Part shown: positions 34,085 to 42,631 of the stretch, in pieces
Layout: every line of letters begins with the position of its first letter
Position numbering within the stretch: the stretch's first letter is position 1
NCBI RefSeq assembly: GCF_010731695.1
Contig: NZ_AP022586.1
Location: forward strand, 372,001-436,000
Source: Mycolicibacterium litorale
Lineage (GTDB): Bacteria; Actinomycetota; Actinomycetes; Mycobacteriales; Mycobacteriaceae
Direction of reading: 5' to 3'
DNA: 64,000 nt
Program-made: the position numbers and the translations under genes
The notes under the pieces: generated by a model
The model's database searches: none
Told to the model about the DNA's origin: nothing
Seen by the model: only the letters and a program-made list of their open reading frames with translations

Positions 34085-36097
34085 GTGACTGATACGGACC
34101 TCTTCACGGCCGACAGCGCTGAGTTGCCGAGCATCGTGACCACTGATCCTTCTCCGGCGGCCGTCACCACGACCACCGCCGAAACGGCCCCGACTGCCGA
34201 CGTCGCGTCGGGTAACCGCGCCTCGCTGACGTCGATGGTCCTGCCCGAACTGCGCGCCCTGGCGCGGCAGATCGGCGTCGAAGGCGCCTCCGGCATGCGC
34301 AAGAGCGAACTGATCGCCGCCATCCGCGAGCGCCGCGGCGACGGCAAGGGCAACGGCGCGAAGTCCGAGGCCGCGAAGTCCGACACCGCCGCGGACACCG
34401 CCGCCGCGCCGCAGACCCCGCCGCGCCGCGAGCGCCGGAGCGCATCGCGCCAGGCCGGGGCCGCGGAGGCCAAGACGGCCGACAAGACCGCCGAGACGCC
34501 TGCCGAGACCGCCACGGAGACCACCGCAGCGACCGCCGTCGAGACCCCGGTCGAGACGAAGGCCGCACCGCCCGAGCAGCCCGCCGCGGAGCCGAAGGCG
34601 GACCGCCCCAGGTCCGAGCGCACCAGGGCCGACAAGCCCGCGGAGCAACCGGCCACCGAGCAGCCCCAGGCCGAGCAGTCGAGGTCGGAGCAGCAGAAGT
34701 CAGAGCCCAAGGGCGATCAGCGCAGGGCGGACCGCCCCAAGACCGACCAGTCCGACGACCGCTCGGACGGCGATCAGCGCCAGGGCAACCGCAACGACCG
34801 CAACAGCGACCGCGACCGCAACAACAGCGATGACGACGAGGACGGCGACGGCCGCGGTGGCCGCCGCGGACGCCGGTTCCGTGACCGCCGCCGTCGCGGT
34901 GAGCGCGGCAGCGAGAGCGGCGGTGGCGACACCGAGATCCGCGACGACGACGTCGTGCAGCCCGTGGCGGGCATCCTCGACGTCCTCGACAACTACGCGT
35001 TCGTCCGCACCTCGGGCTACCTGCCCGGGCCGAACGACGTCTACGTGTCGATGAACATGGTCCGCAAGAACGGCCTGCGCCGCGGCGACGCCGTCACCGG
35101 TGCGGTCAAGGTGCCCAAGGACGGCGAACAGCCCAACCAGCGCCAGAAGTTCAACCCGCTGGTGCGTCTGGACAGCATCAACGGCGGACCCGTCGAGGAC
35201 GCGAGGAAGCGGCCCGAGTTCGGCAAGCTGACCCCGCTCTACCCGAACCAGCGGCTGCGTCTGGAGACCAGCCCGGACAAGCTGACCACCCGCGTCATCG
35301 ACCTGATCATGCCGATCGGCAAGGGTCAGCGCGCGTTGATCGTGTCGCCGCCCAAGGCCGGTAAGACCACGATCATGCAGGACATCGCCAACGCGATCAC
35401 CCGCAACAACCCGGAATGCCACCTCATGGTGGTGCTCGTCGACGAGCGTCCGGAAGAGGTCACCGACATGACCCGCTCGGTGAAGGGTGAGGTCATCGCC
35501 TCGACCTTCGACCGGCCGCCGTCAGACCACACCACGGTCGCCGAACTCGCCATCGAACGCGCGAAGCGCCTGGTGGAGCAGGGCAAGGACGTCGTGGTGC
35601 TGCTGGACTCGATCACCCGCCTCGGCCGCGCGTACAACAATGCGTCGCCCGCGTCGGGACGCATCCTGTCCGGTGGCGTGGACTCGACCGCGCTGTACCC
35701 GCCCAAGCGCTTCCTGGGCGCCGCGCGCAACATCGAAGAGGGTGGCTCGCTGACCATCGTCGCGACCGCGATGGTGGAGACCGGCTCGACCGGTGACACG
35801 GTCATCTTCGAGGAGTTCAAGGGCACCGGCAACGCCGAACTCAAGCTGGACCGCAAGATCGCCGAGCGCCGGGTGTTCCCGGCGGTCGACGTCAACCCGT
35901 CGGGCACCCGTAAGGACGAGCTGCTGCTCGGACCGGACGAGTTCGCCATCGTGCACAAGCTGCGTCGCGTCCTGTCCGGGCTCGACAGTCACCAGGCCAT
36001 CGACCTGCTGATGAGCCAGCTGCGCAAGACGAAGACGAACTACGAGTTCCTGGTGCAGGTCTCCAAGACCGCACCCGGCTCGGCCGACAACGACTAG
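34085..36097 (+). CDS. rho: transcription termination factor Rho with actinobacterial insert
   Basis: Hexameric RNA helicase, 670 residues against about 420 in E. coli. An N-terminal SAP-like helix pair (MVLPELRALARQIGVEGASG) is followed by a long hydrophilic insert (about 82-280) rich in Ala, Glu, Lys, then Arg/Asp/Asn runs; the cold-shock RNA-binding domain holds YAFVRTSGYLPGPNDVYVS; the ATPase has Walker A PPKAGKTT at about 422-429 and DSITRLGRAYN. GTG 34085 follows GAAAGGAAATCC. Monocistronic: promoter upstream, terminator just after. Confidence 0.96.
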   Translation: MTDTDLFTADSAELPSIVTTDPSPAAVTTTTAETAPTADVASGNRASLTSMVLPELRALARQIGVEGASGMRKSELIAAIRERRGDGKGNGAKSEAAKSDTAADTAAAPQTPPRRERRSASRQAGAAEAKTADKTAETPAETATETTAATAVETPVETKAAPPEQPAAEPKADRPRSERTRADKPAEQPATEQPQAEQSRSEQQKSEPKGDQRRADRPKTDQSDDRSDGDQRQGNRNDRNSDRDRNNSDDDEDGDGRGGRRGRRFRDRRRRGERGSESGGGDTEIRDDDVVQPVAGILDVLDNYAFVRTSGYLPGPNDVYVSMNMVRKNGLRRGDAVTGAVKVPKDGEQPNQRQKFNPLVRLDSINGGPVEDARKRPEFGKLTPLYPNQRLRLETSPDKLTTRVIDLIMPIGKGQRALIVSPPKAGKTTIMQDIANAITRNNPECHLMVVLVDERPEEVTDMTRSVKGEVIASTFDRPPSDHTTVAELAIERAKRLVEQGKDVVVLLDSITRLGRAYNNASPASGRILSGGVDSTALYPPKRFLGAARNIEEGGSLTIVATAMVETGSTGDTVIFEEFKGTGNAELKLDRKIAERRVFPAVDVNPSGTRKDELLLGPDEFAIVHKLRRVLSGLDSHQAIDLLMSQLRKTKTNYEFLVQVSKTAPGSADND

Positions 36098-36107
36098 AGC
36101 GACACCG

Positions 36108-36136
36108 AAAAGCCCCCGCCACGGCGGGGGCTTTTT
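36108..36136 (+). terminator. rho-independent terminator of the rho gene
   Basis: Perfect 12-bp stem AAAGCCCCCGCC/GGCGGGGGCTTT with a 2-nt loop and trailing T run, starting about 10 bases after the stop. Confidence 0.9.
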
Positions 36137-36150
36137 CGTGTCCACGGCCT

Positions 36151-36206
36151 CGACTGTGTACACCGGGCGGGAAAACGGCGTGAACGCCGCCGTGAGTACA
36201 CACTCG
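36151..36206. repeat. 56-nt palindromic element downstream of rho
   Basis: Arms CGACTGTGTAC (36151-36161) and GTACACACTCG (36196-36206) pair with one mismatch; an inner hairpin CGGCG-TGAA-CGCCG lies within. Its right end matches the segment at 9189-9202 with one difference. No gene overlaps it. Confidence 0.5.
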
Positions 36207-36222
36207 GCGCGGTGACAGCGCG

Positions 36223-36828
36223 TCAGAGCTCGGGGTCCGCCTTGAGTCCCGGCATGACATACCGCCGGACGTGGGTCAGCAGCGCGACCGGGTCGCTCGG
36301 GTCCAGGGTGTTGCCGGGCACGGTCGCCAGCGAGATCAGTGCGCGCGCCACCCACTCGGACGCCTCGGCGATATCGGTGGCCGGGTGGATCTCGCCGCGC
36401 TCGCGGGCGACCTCGAGGTAGCGGCTCCAGAACGCGGCGAGGTCGGGCACCAGGCCCTGCACGCCGGCGCCGGCGCAGGCCGCGAACTCCTCGGGTTCCT
36501 CGAGGCGCAGCTTCATCAGCAGGGCGCCCGGGTCCTCATAGGCCAGCCTGCCGTGCCGGATGCCCGCCGCGATCTGCTCGGCCAACCCGTCGATGCGTTC
36601 GAGCAGCGCGTGCGCCTCCGACCAGTAGGCGTCGTTCAGGCGGACGATCGCCGCACCGAGCAGCGACACCTTGTCGGGGAAGTGCCGGTAGAGCCAGCCA
36701 CGGGACACCCCGGCCACCTCGGCGACCTCCGACACCGTCGTGGCCCGAATTCCCTTGACCCGCAGGCACGATTCGGCCGCATCGATCAATCGATCGCGCA
36801 CGGACTGCGTGGGCGTGGTGGCCGTCAC
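36223..36828 (-). CDS. TetR family transcriptional regulator
   Basis: 201 residues with an N-terminal helix-turn-helix (IRATTVSEVAEVAGVSRGWL then YRHFPDKVSLLGAAI) and a helical ligand domain. It is divergent from the acyl-CoA synthetase gene with the inverted-repeat operator at 36917-36951 between, so it very likely represses that gene in response to an acyl ligand (inference). GTG 36828 start. Confidence 0.9.
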   Translation of the reverse strand: MTATTPTQSVRDRLIDAAESCLRVKGIRATTVSEVAEVAGVSRGWLYRHFPDKVSLLGAAIVRLNDAYWSEAHALLERIDGLAEQIAAGIRHGRLAYEDPGALLMKLRLEEPEEFAACAGAGVQGLVPDLAAFWSRYLEVARERGEIHPATDIAEASEWVARALISLATVPGNTLDPSDPVALLTHVRRYVMPGLKADPEL

Positions 36829-36916
36829 GAAGCGTGGCCCCTCCTTCGAGCGTTTGGCCGCGCGGACCGCGGCGACCAGTGCATTCTGCTACAGGCGTTC
36901 CGGCCCGGTGTGCCGT

Positions 36917-36951
36917 GTGAACATGGTAGACAGATCCGGAAATCTGTTCAC
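36917..36951. promoter_or_regulatory. nested inverted-repeat operator between TetR and FadD genes
   Basis: Outer arms GTGAACA (36917-36923) and TGTTCAC (36945-36951); inner arms ACAGAT (36930-36935) and ATCTGT (36942-36947) around CCGGAA. It lies 19 bp before the FadD start at 36971. Confidence 0.6.
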
Positions 36952-36970
36952 TGATTCGAACGAGGTGGCC

Positions 36971-38566
36971 GTGCCGGACACACTGCAGGGATTACTGCGC
37001 GAGCGTGCCGACTCCGACGCCGTGGCCGTGCGCTACGGCGACCGCACGTGGACCTGGCGCGAACACATCGCCGACGCGTCCCGGCAGGCGGCCGCCGTCA
37101 TCGCCATCGCCGATCCCGCCCGGCCGCTGCATGTCGGGGTCCTGCTCGGCAACACCCCCGACATGCTCACCGCGCTGGCCGCCGCCGCACTCGGCGGTTA
37201 CGTGCTGTGCGGCGTCAACACCACCCGGCGCGGGGACGCGCTGGCCCGCGACATCGCCCGCGTGGACTGCCAGATCCTGCTGGTCAACGCTGAGCACCGC
37301 GAGTTGATCGACGGCTTGGACCTGCCGGGCGTCGCGGTCTTCGACACCTCGACCGACGCATGGGCGCAGCAGGTGGCCGCGGCCCCGCCACTCACCCCGT
37401 ACCGCGAGGTCGGCGCCGACGACACGTTCATGATGATCTTCACCTCCGGCACCAGCGGTGAGCCCAAGGCCGTGCAGGTGCCGCACGCGATGGTGCTGTT
37501 CGCCGGCAGCGCGCTGGTCGAGCGCTACGGGCTCACCGACGCCGACGTCTGCTACCTGGCCATGCCGCTGTTCCACTCCAACGCCGTCTACGCGGGCTGG
37601 AGCGTCGCGGTCGGTGCCGGAGCGACGATGGCGCCCGCCACGTTCTCCGCGTCACGGTTCCTGTTCGACATCCGCCGCTACGGCGCCACCTACATGAACT
37701 ACGTCGGCAAACCGCTGGCCTACATCCTGGCGACCACCGAGAGGCCGGACGACCACGACAACCCGCTGCGCATCGCGTTCGGCAACGAGGCCGCCGACCG
37801 TGACATCGAGGCGTTCGGCCGCAGATTCGGCTGCACGGTGTGGGACGGGTTCGGGTCGACGGAGACCGCGGTCATCATCACCCGGCCCGACGACTGCCCG
37901 CACGGCTCGATCGGCAAGGGGTTCCCCGGGGTCGCGATCTATGACCCCGACACGGTGCGCGAATGCGAGGTTGCGCGCTTCGACGAGAACGGGGCTCTGG
38001 TCAACGCCGACACCGCGGTGGGGGAGCTGGTCAACACCGCGGGCGGCGGGTTGTTCCGCGGCTACTACAACGACCCCGGCGCCACCGGTGAGCGGATGCG
38101 CCACGGCATGTACTGGTCGGGCGATCTCGCCTACCGCGACGCCGACGGGTGGATCTATCTGGCGGGCCGAACGGGCGACTGGATGCGCGTCGACGGGGAG
38201 AACCTCACCGCCGCGCCGATCGAGCGGATCCTGCTGCGGCTGCCTGCGATCAACCGGGTGGCGGTGTATCCGGTGCCCGACGAGTACGTGGGCGACCAGG
38301 TGATGGCGGCTGTCGTGCTGCAGGATGACGGGAAGCTCACCCCCGAGGAGTTCGAGCAGTTCCTGAGCGCCCAGCGCGATCTGTCCCCGAAGGCCTGGCC
38401 GCGGTACGTGTGGATCGCCGACGATCTGCCGAGCACCGCGACCAACAAGATCCTCAAGCGCGAACTGGTCGCCATGGGCGCCGAACCGCAGGGCCGCACG
38501 ATCTGGAAGCGCGACCGCACCTCGTACGCTCCGGTCCCGTCACCGGTCAGCGGTACGGGTCGGTGA
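36971..38566 (+). CDS. fatty acyl-CoA synthetase, FadD1/FadD17-like
   Basis: 531 residues of the adenylate-forming family: P-loop-like MIFTSGTSGEPKAV at about 155-168, the adenine motif DGFGSTETAV, YWSGDLAYRDADGW, and the hinge/catalytic region RTGDWMRVDGENL ending in KILKREL. It should activate a carboxylic or fatty acid to its CoA ester. Length matches FadD1 better than FadD17 as I recall them. The frame is open upstream; GTG 36971 is chosen for the GAGGTGG ribosome site and the operator just upstream. Overlaps the convergent MarR gene by 20 bp. Confidence 0.85.
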   Translation: MPDTLQGLLRERADSDAVAVRYGDRTWTWREHIADASRQAAAVIAIADPARPLHVGVLLGNTPDMLTALAAAALGGYVLCGVNTTRRGDALARDIARVDCQILLVNAEHRELIDGLDLPGVAVFDTSTDAWAQQVAAAPPLTPYREVGADDTFMMIFTSGTSGEPKAVQVPHAMVLFAGSALVERYGLTDADVCYLAMPLFHSNAVYAGWSVAVGAGATMAPATFSASRFLFDIRRYGATYMNYVGKPLAYILATTERPDDHDNPLRIAFGNEAADRDIEAFGRRFGCTVWDGFGSTETAVIITRPDDCPHGSIGKGFPGVAIYDPDTVRECEVARFDENGALVNADTAVGELVNTAGGGLFRGYYNDPGATGERMRHGMYWSGDLAYRDADGWIYLAGRTGDWMRVDGENLTAAPIERILLRLPAINRVAVYPVPDEYVGDQVMAAVVLQDDGKLTPEEFEQFLSAQRDLSPKAWPRYVWIADDLPSTATNKILKRELVAMGAEPQGRTIWKRDRTSYAPVPSPVSGTGR

Positions 38567-38981
38567 TCTCGCGCAGCGCGACCAGGGCGCCGGTCAGCGC
38601 GGTGAACGCTTCGGTGCCCAGGTGCTCGCGCCACTCGGCCTCCACCTTCGCCAGCTCCGACGCCGCGGCGGCGCAGAGCCGCCGGCCGCGCGCGCTGAGC
38701 GTCACCAGCCTCGCCCGGGCGTCGGCCGGATCCGGTTTGCGCACCACGTAGCCGGCCCGTTCCAGCTCGTCGACCAGGGCGCCGGTGGTCTGTTTGGTGA
38801 CCGAGGCCTGTTCGGCGAGGTCGGTCAGCCGGATACCGTCCGGCTGCAGCCGCTGCGCGATCCGGCACTGCGCCATCGTGAGGTCGTCGTATCCCGCCGC
38901 GCGCAGCGTCTCGAAGACCCGCGTCTCCGCGGCACGGTGCGCGATGAACATCAGCGCGGCGATGGACGGAGTGTCGGACAC
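38547..38981 (-). CDS. MarR family transcriptional regulator
   Basis: 144 residues with the winged helix (IRLTDLAEQASVTKQTTGAL, then DARARLVTLSARGRRL as the wing). A minus-strand TACTGT (38989-38994) seven bases before GTG 38981 indicates a leaderless mRNA. The perfect inverted repeat at 39001-39025 lies upstream and covers the divergent promoter as well, so it probably represses both itself and the DinB-like gene. The 3' end overlaps fadD. Confidence 0.9.
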   Translation of the reverse strand: MSDTPSIAALMFIAHRAAETRVFETLRAAGYDDLTMAQCRIAQRLQPDGIRLTDLAEQASVTKQTTGALVDELERAGYVVRKPDPADARARLVTLSARGRRLCAAAASELAKVEAEWREHLGTEAFTALTGALVALREITDPYR

Positions 38982-38985
38982 CCCG

Positions 38986-39025
38986 TTGACAGTAGTACGT
39001 TCTCCTGACTAATTTGGTCAGGAGA
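38986..39025 (+). promoter_or_regulatory. promoter with overlapping MarR operator
   Basis: -35 TTGACA (38986-38991), 18 bp, -10 TAATTT (39010-39015). Perfect arms TCTCCTGAC (39001-39009) and GTCAGGAGA (39017-39025) flank the -10, so bound repressor would block it. On the minus strand the MarR -10 (TACTGT) lies inside the -35 region. Confidence 0.75.
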
Positions 39026-39048
39026 GCTGACTATCGGGAGGTCGCGCT

Positions 39049-39639
39049 GTGCACACCGAGGAGATCTGGGCCCACATCGACGCCCAACGGGCCGACCTCG
39101 CCGACTTCCTGGCGACGCTCGACCGCGAGCAGTGGTCGACGCCGTCGATGTGTGAGGGGTGGACCGTGCGCGACGTCGCCGCACACCTGACCCAATCGAC
39201 GGCGAACCGGGCGCGGATGGGTTGGGAGATGGTGCGCTCCGGGTTCCGGTTCAACGCGATGGTGGCGCGGATGGCCACCGAGGATCCGCGCGCACCGGAC
39301 GAGATCGTCGCCGCCATACGCGCGATGGTCGGCAACCGGCGTAGACCACCGGGCACGGCGGTCGCCGATCCGCTCGCCGACGTGCTGGTACACGGCCAGG
39401 ACATCGCCGTCCCGCTGGGTGTCGACCGTCCGATGCCGGTCGCTCCTGCGGTGGTCGCAGCGCACCGCCTGTGGACGATGGGTTTCCCGTACCACGCCCG
39501 CAGACGGTTCGCGGGGCTCGCACTGCAGGCGACCGACGCCGACTTCGCGGTGGGGCAGGGCCGCCTGGTCACCGCCCCGATCCGCGACATCGTGCTGGCA
39601 CTGTCCGGCCGGAATAGCCCGGTGCTGCCGCGCGTTTAG
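39049..39639 (+). CDS. DinB/maleylpyruvate isomerase (MDMPI) family protein
   Basis: 196 residues. The N-terminal four-helix bundle starts VHTEEIWAHIDAQRADLADF and has PSMCEGWTVRDVAAHLTQS with the conserved HL of the metal site, then a second His in DVLVHGQDIAVPLG, as in mycothiol-dependent MDMPI_N proteins. It may be a thiol-dependent transferase or isomerase for a toxic compound; the divergent MarR regulator supports inducible detoxification (inference). GTG 39049 follows GGGAGG. Confidence 0.8.
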   Translation: MHTEEIWAHIDAQRADLADFLATLDREQWSTPSMCEGWTVRDVAAHLTQSTANRARMGWEMVRSGFRFNAMVARMATEDPRAPDEIVAAIRAMVGNRRRPPGTAVADPLADVLVHGQDIAVPLGVDRPMPVAPAVVAAHRLWTMGFPYHARRRFAGLALQATDADFAVGQGRLVTAPIRDIVLALSGRNSPVLPRV

Positions 39640-39758
39640 GCTGTCAGCGGTTGACCTGGCATAATTGACCGCTAGTCACACCCTCGGTTCCGGTTCACGC
39701 CTCACTCAGCGCAGGTCATGAGCGGGCGACCCGGCGGCCACGATCGAAGAGGACACCA
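39640..39758 (+). promoter_or_regulatory. rpmE upstream region with weak promoter signs
   Basis: TTGACC occurs twice (39651-39656 and 39665-39670), 14 bases apart. TAGTCA at 39673 could be a poor -10 for the first. An 80-nt leader would follow, ending in GAAGAGG before ATG 39759. No clear operator. Confidence 0.3.
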
Positions 39759-39971
39759 ATGAAGACGGGTATTCACCCTGACTACGTCGAGACCACGGTG
39801 CAGTGCGGCTGTGGCAACAGCTTCACCACCCGCAGCACCAAGAAGACCGGCAACATCGTCGTCGAGGTCTGCTCGCAGTGCCACCCGTTCTACACCGGCA
39901 AGCAGAAGATCCTCGACAGCGGCGGCCGCGTCGCGCGCTTCGAGAAGCGCTACGGCAAGCGCAACAAGTAG
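39759..39971 (+). CDS. rpmE: 50S ribosomal protein L31 (zinc-ribbon form)
   Basis: 70 residues starting [20 protein letters not shown]. The Cys residues in CGCGNSF and [11 protein letters not shown] form the zinc ribbon, so this is the zinc-containing C+ paralogue. The end is basic ([10 protein letters not shown]). Followed by prfA after 75 bp; a usual actinobacterial pairing. Confidence 0.97.
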   Translation: MKTGIHPDYVETTVQCGCGNSFTTRSTKKTGNIVVEVCSQCHPFYTGKQKILDSGGRVARFEKRYGKRNK

Positions 39972-40046
39972 CTACCAACCCGACGCCCGTTCTGTCGCCA
40001 CGCGCGCAGGCCGGGCGTCGGTTTGCGTTCGGGGAAGGAGGTCGCG

Positions 40047-41120
40047 ATGAGTGCTCCCACCACCGCGATTGACGCGTTGCTCGCCGAGCACGCCGACCTG
40101 GAACGTCAGCTCGCCGACCCTGCACTGCACGCTGACGCGGGCAAGGCCCGCAAGGCCGGTCGCCGGTTCGCGCAACTGGCGCCGATCGTCACCACGTACC
40201 GCAAGCTCGAAGCCGCTCGCGGCGACCTGGAGGCGGCCCGTGAGCTGGGCGCCGACGATGCGTCGTTCGCCGCCGAGGTGCCCGAACTCGAGGCCACCGT
40301 CGACGCGCTGGAGACCCAGCTGTCGGACCTGCTGGCGCCGCGCGATCCGCACGACGCCGACGACGTGGTGCTCGAGGTGAAGTCGGGGGAGGGCGGCGAG
40401 GAATCGGCGCTGTTCGCCGCCGATCTGGCGCGCATGTACATCCGCTACGCCGAACGGCACGGGTGGACGGTGACGCTGCTCGACGAGACCCAGTCCGACC
40501 TCGGCGGCTACAAGGACGCCACGCTGTCGATCCGCAGCAAGGGCGACACCGCCGACGGCGTGTGGTCGCGGCTGAAGTTCGAGGGCGGCGTACACCGCGT
40601 GCAACGTGTTCCGGTCACCGAATCGCAGGGCCGTGTGCACACCTCGGCGGCCGGCGTGCTGGTCTACCCGGAACCCGAAGAGGTCGAGCAGGTGCAGATC
40701 GACGAATCCGACCTGCGTATCGACGTCTACCGGTCCTCCGGCAAGGGCGGGCAGGGCGTGAACACCACCGACTCGGCGGTCCGCATCACCCACCTGCCGA
40801 CCGGAATCGTGGTCACCTGCCAGAACGAGCGGTCCCAGCTGCAGAACAAGGCGCGCGCCATGCAGGTGCTCGCGGCCCGGCTGCAGTCGCTGGCCGAGGA
40901 GCAGGCACAGGCCGACGCGTCGGCGGACCGTGCCAGCCAGATCCGCACCGTCGACCGCAGCGAGCGGATCCGCACGTACAACTTCCCGGAGAACCGGATC
41001 GCCGACCACCGCATCAACTTCAAGGCCCACAACCTCGACCAGGTGCTCGACGGTGAACTCGACCCGCTCTTCGACGCATTGGCCTCCGCCGAGAAGCAGG
41101 CGAGACTGCAGAGCTCATGA
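40047..41120 (+). CDS. prfA: peptide chain release factor 1
   Basis: 357 residues. It reads UAA and UAG stop codons and triggers peptide release. The catalytic GGQ is at about 234-236 in [35 protein letters not shown] contains the codon-recognition region. The coiled N terminus spans about 10-100. ATG 40047 follows GGGGAAGGAGGT. The prmC start overlaps its stop (ATGA), fitting because PrmC methylates this GGQ. Confidence 0.96.
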   Translation: MSAPTTAIDALLAEHADLERQLADPALHADAGKARKAGRRFAQLAPIVTTYRKLEAARGDLEAARELGADDASFAAEVPELEATVDALETQLSDLLAPRDPHDADDVVLEVKSGEGGEESALFAADLARMYIRYAERHGWTVTLLDETQSDLGGYKDATLSIRSKGDTADGVWSRLKFEGGVHRVQRVPVTESQGRVHTSAAGVLVYPEPEEVEQVQIDESDLRIDVYRSSGKGGQGVNTTDSAVRITHLPTGIVVTCQNERSQLQNKARAMQVLAARLQSLAEEQAQADASADRASQIRTVDRSERIRTYNFPENRIADHRINFKAHNLDQVLDGELDPLFDALASAEKQARLQSS

Positions 41121-41968
41121 GTCTGCGCGAGGCCATCGACGACGCCGCAGCGGTCCTCGCCGCGGCCGGGATCGATTCGGCCCGGGTCGATGCGGAACTG
41201 CTGGCGGCGCACGCCGCAGGCACCGACCGGGGAAGACTCCTCTTCGCCGACGTGCCGTCCGATTTCGGCGCACGCTACGGCGACCTCGTGGCCGCCCGCG
41301 CCAAGCGGGTCCCGCTCCAGCACCTCACCGGAACCGCGGCCTTCGGTCCCGTCGAGGTGCGCGTCGGCCCCGGTGTCTTCATCCCACGGCCCGAGACCGA
41401 GGCGATGCTGGAATGGACTCTGGCACAACGGCTCCCGGCCCAACCGGTGATCGTCGACCTGTGCACCGGTTCGGGCGCGCTGGCACTTGCGCTCGCCACC
41501 GCCCATCCGCACGCGCGGGTGATCGCCGTCGAGAACTCCGCCGCGGCGCTGGACTACGCGCGCCGCAACCTCGACGGCACCGGTGTGGAACTGGTCGACG
41601 CCGACGTCACCGCCGCCGGCCTGCGCCGAGATCTCGACGGCGCCGTCGACCTGATCGTCGCCAACCCGCCCTACATCCCCGAGGGCGCCGCCCTCGATCC
41701 CGAAGTCGCCGACCACGATCCGGCGCAGGCGCTGTTCGGCGGGGCCGACGGCATGGCCGTCATCGACGCGATAGTCACCGTCGCGCAGCGTTGGCTGCGG
41801 CCCGGCGGCAGCTGCGCGATCGAACACGACGACACCACCTCGGAGCTCACCGCGGCCGCGTTCCACCGCACCGGTGCGTTCGACGCGGTGACCGCCCGTA
41901 CCGACCTGACCGGGCGGCCGCGCTTCGTCACCGCCCGGCGCCGACCCGCCACCACGGAGGCGCGATGA
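41117..41968 (+). CDS. prmC: release factor glutamine methyltransferase PrmC
   Basis: 283 residues. SAM-dependent N5-glutamine methylation of the GGQ motif of release factors. The SAM motif [17 protein letters not shown] and the catalytic NPPY in [12 protein letters not shown] are clear; the N-terminal helical domain binds the factor ([19 protein letters not shown]). Overlaps prfA and tsaC by 4 bp each. Confidence 0.95.
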   Translation: MSLREAIDDAAAVLAAAGIDSARVDAELLAAHAAGTDRGRLLFADVPSDFGARYGDLVAARAKRVPLQHLTGTAAFGPVEVRVGPGVFIPRPETEAMLEWTLAQRLPAQPVIVDLCTGSGALALALATAHPHARVIAVENSAAALDYARRNLDGTGVELVDADVTAAGLRRDLDGAVDLIVANPPYIPEGAALDPEVADHDPAQALFGGADGMAVIDAIVTVAQRWLRPGGSCAIEHDDTTSELTAAAFHRTGAFDAVTARTDLTGRPRFVTARRRPATTEAR

Positions 41969-42621
41969 CCGAACTGTTCGACTGCACCGACCCCGAGGCC
42001 CGCGCGACCGGCATCGCCGCCGCCGTCGGCGCGCTCAAACAGGGTGGACTCGTGGTGCTGCCCACCGACACCGTCTACGGCATCGGCGCCGACGCGTTCG
42101 ACAACGCCGCCGTCGCCGCGCTGCTGGCCGCCAAGGGCCGCGGCCGGGACATGCCGGTGCCGGTCCTGGTCGGTTCGTGGCACACCATCGAAGGCCTCGT
42201 GTACACCGTGCCGAACACCGCGCGCGAACTGATCCGGGCCTTCTGGCCGGGTGCGCTGAGCCTGGTGGTCCGCCAGGCGCCGTCGCTGCCCTGGGATCTG
42301 GGCGACGCGCACGGGACGGTGATGCTGCGGATGCCGCTGCACCCCGTCGCGATCGAACTGCTGCGGGAAGTCGGCCCGATGGCGGTGTCCAGCGCCAACA
42401 TCTCCGGCCGCCCCGCGGCCGTTTCGGCCGCCGACGCGCGCGAACAACTCGGCGATCTGGTCGACGTCTACCTCGACGCCGGGCCGTCCGAGCAGCAGGC
42501 CGCGTCGACGATCGTCGACCTCAGCGGCGCGCACCCCCGCATCCTGCGCACCGGACCCGTCACCGCGGAAGCCGTCGCGGAGGTGCTCGGCGTCAACACC
42601 GAGAGTCTGCTCACCGAGTGA
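41965..42621 (+). CDS. L-threonylcarbamoyladenylate synthase (Sua5/YciO/YrdC)
   Basis: 218 residues. It makes threonylcarbamoyl-AMP, the first step of t6A modification of tRNA position 37. Motifs: LKQGGLVVLPTDTVYGIGAD, AAKGRGRDMPVPVLV, FWPGALSLVV and SSANISGRPAAVS. The short length fits TsaC without the Sua5 C-terminal domain. In a coupled run with prfA and prmC. Confidence 0.94.
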   Translation: MTELFDCTDPEARATGIAAAVGALKQGGLVVLPTDTVYGIGADAFDNAAVAALLAAKGRGRDMPVPVLVGSWHTIEGLVYTVPNTARELIRAFWPGALSLVVRQAPSLPWDLGDAHGTVMLRMPLHPVAIELLREVGPMAVSSANISGRPAAVSAADAREQLGDLVDVYLDAGPSEQQAASTIVDLSGAHPRILRTGPVTAEAVAEVLGVNTESLLTE

Positions 42622-42631
42622 CCACAGCTGC

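Noticed and set aside
40930..41964. Extension of tsaC upstream by 345 codons
   Set aside because: It overlaps all of prmC in another frame; the ATG at 41965 has the ATGA overlap and family start.
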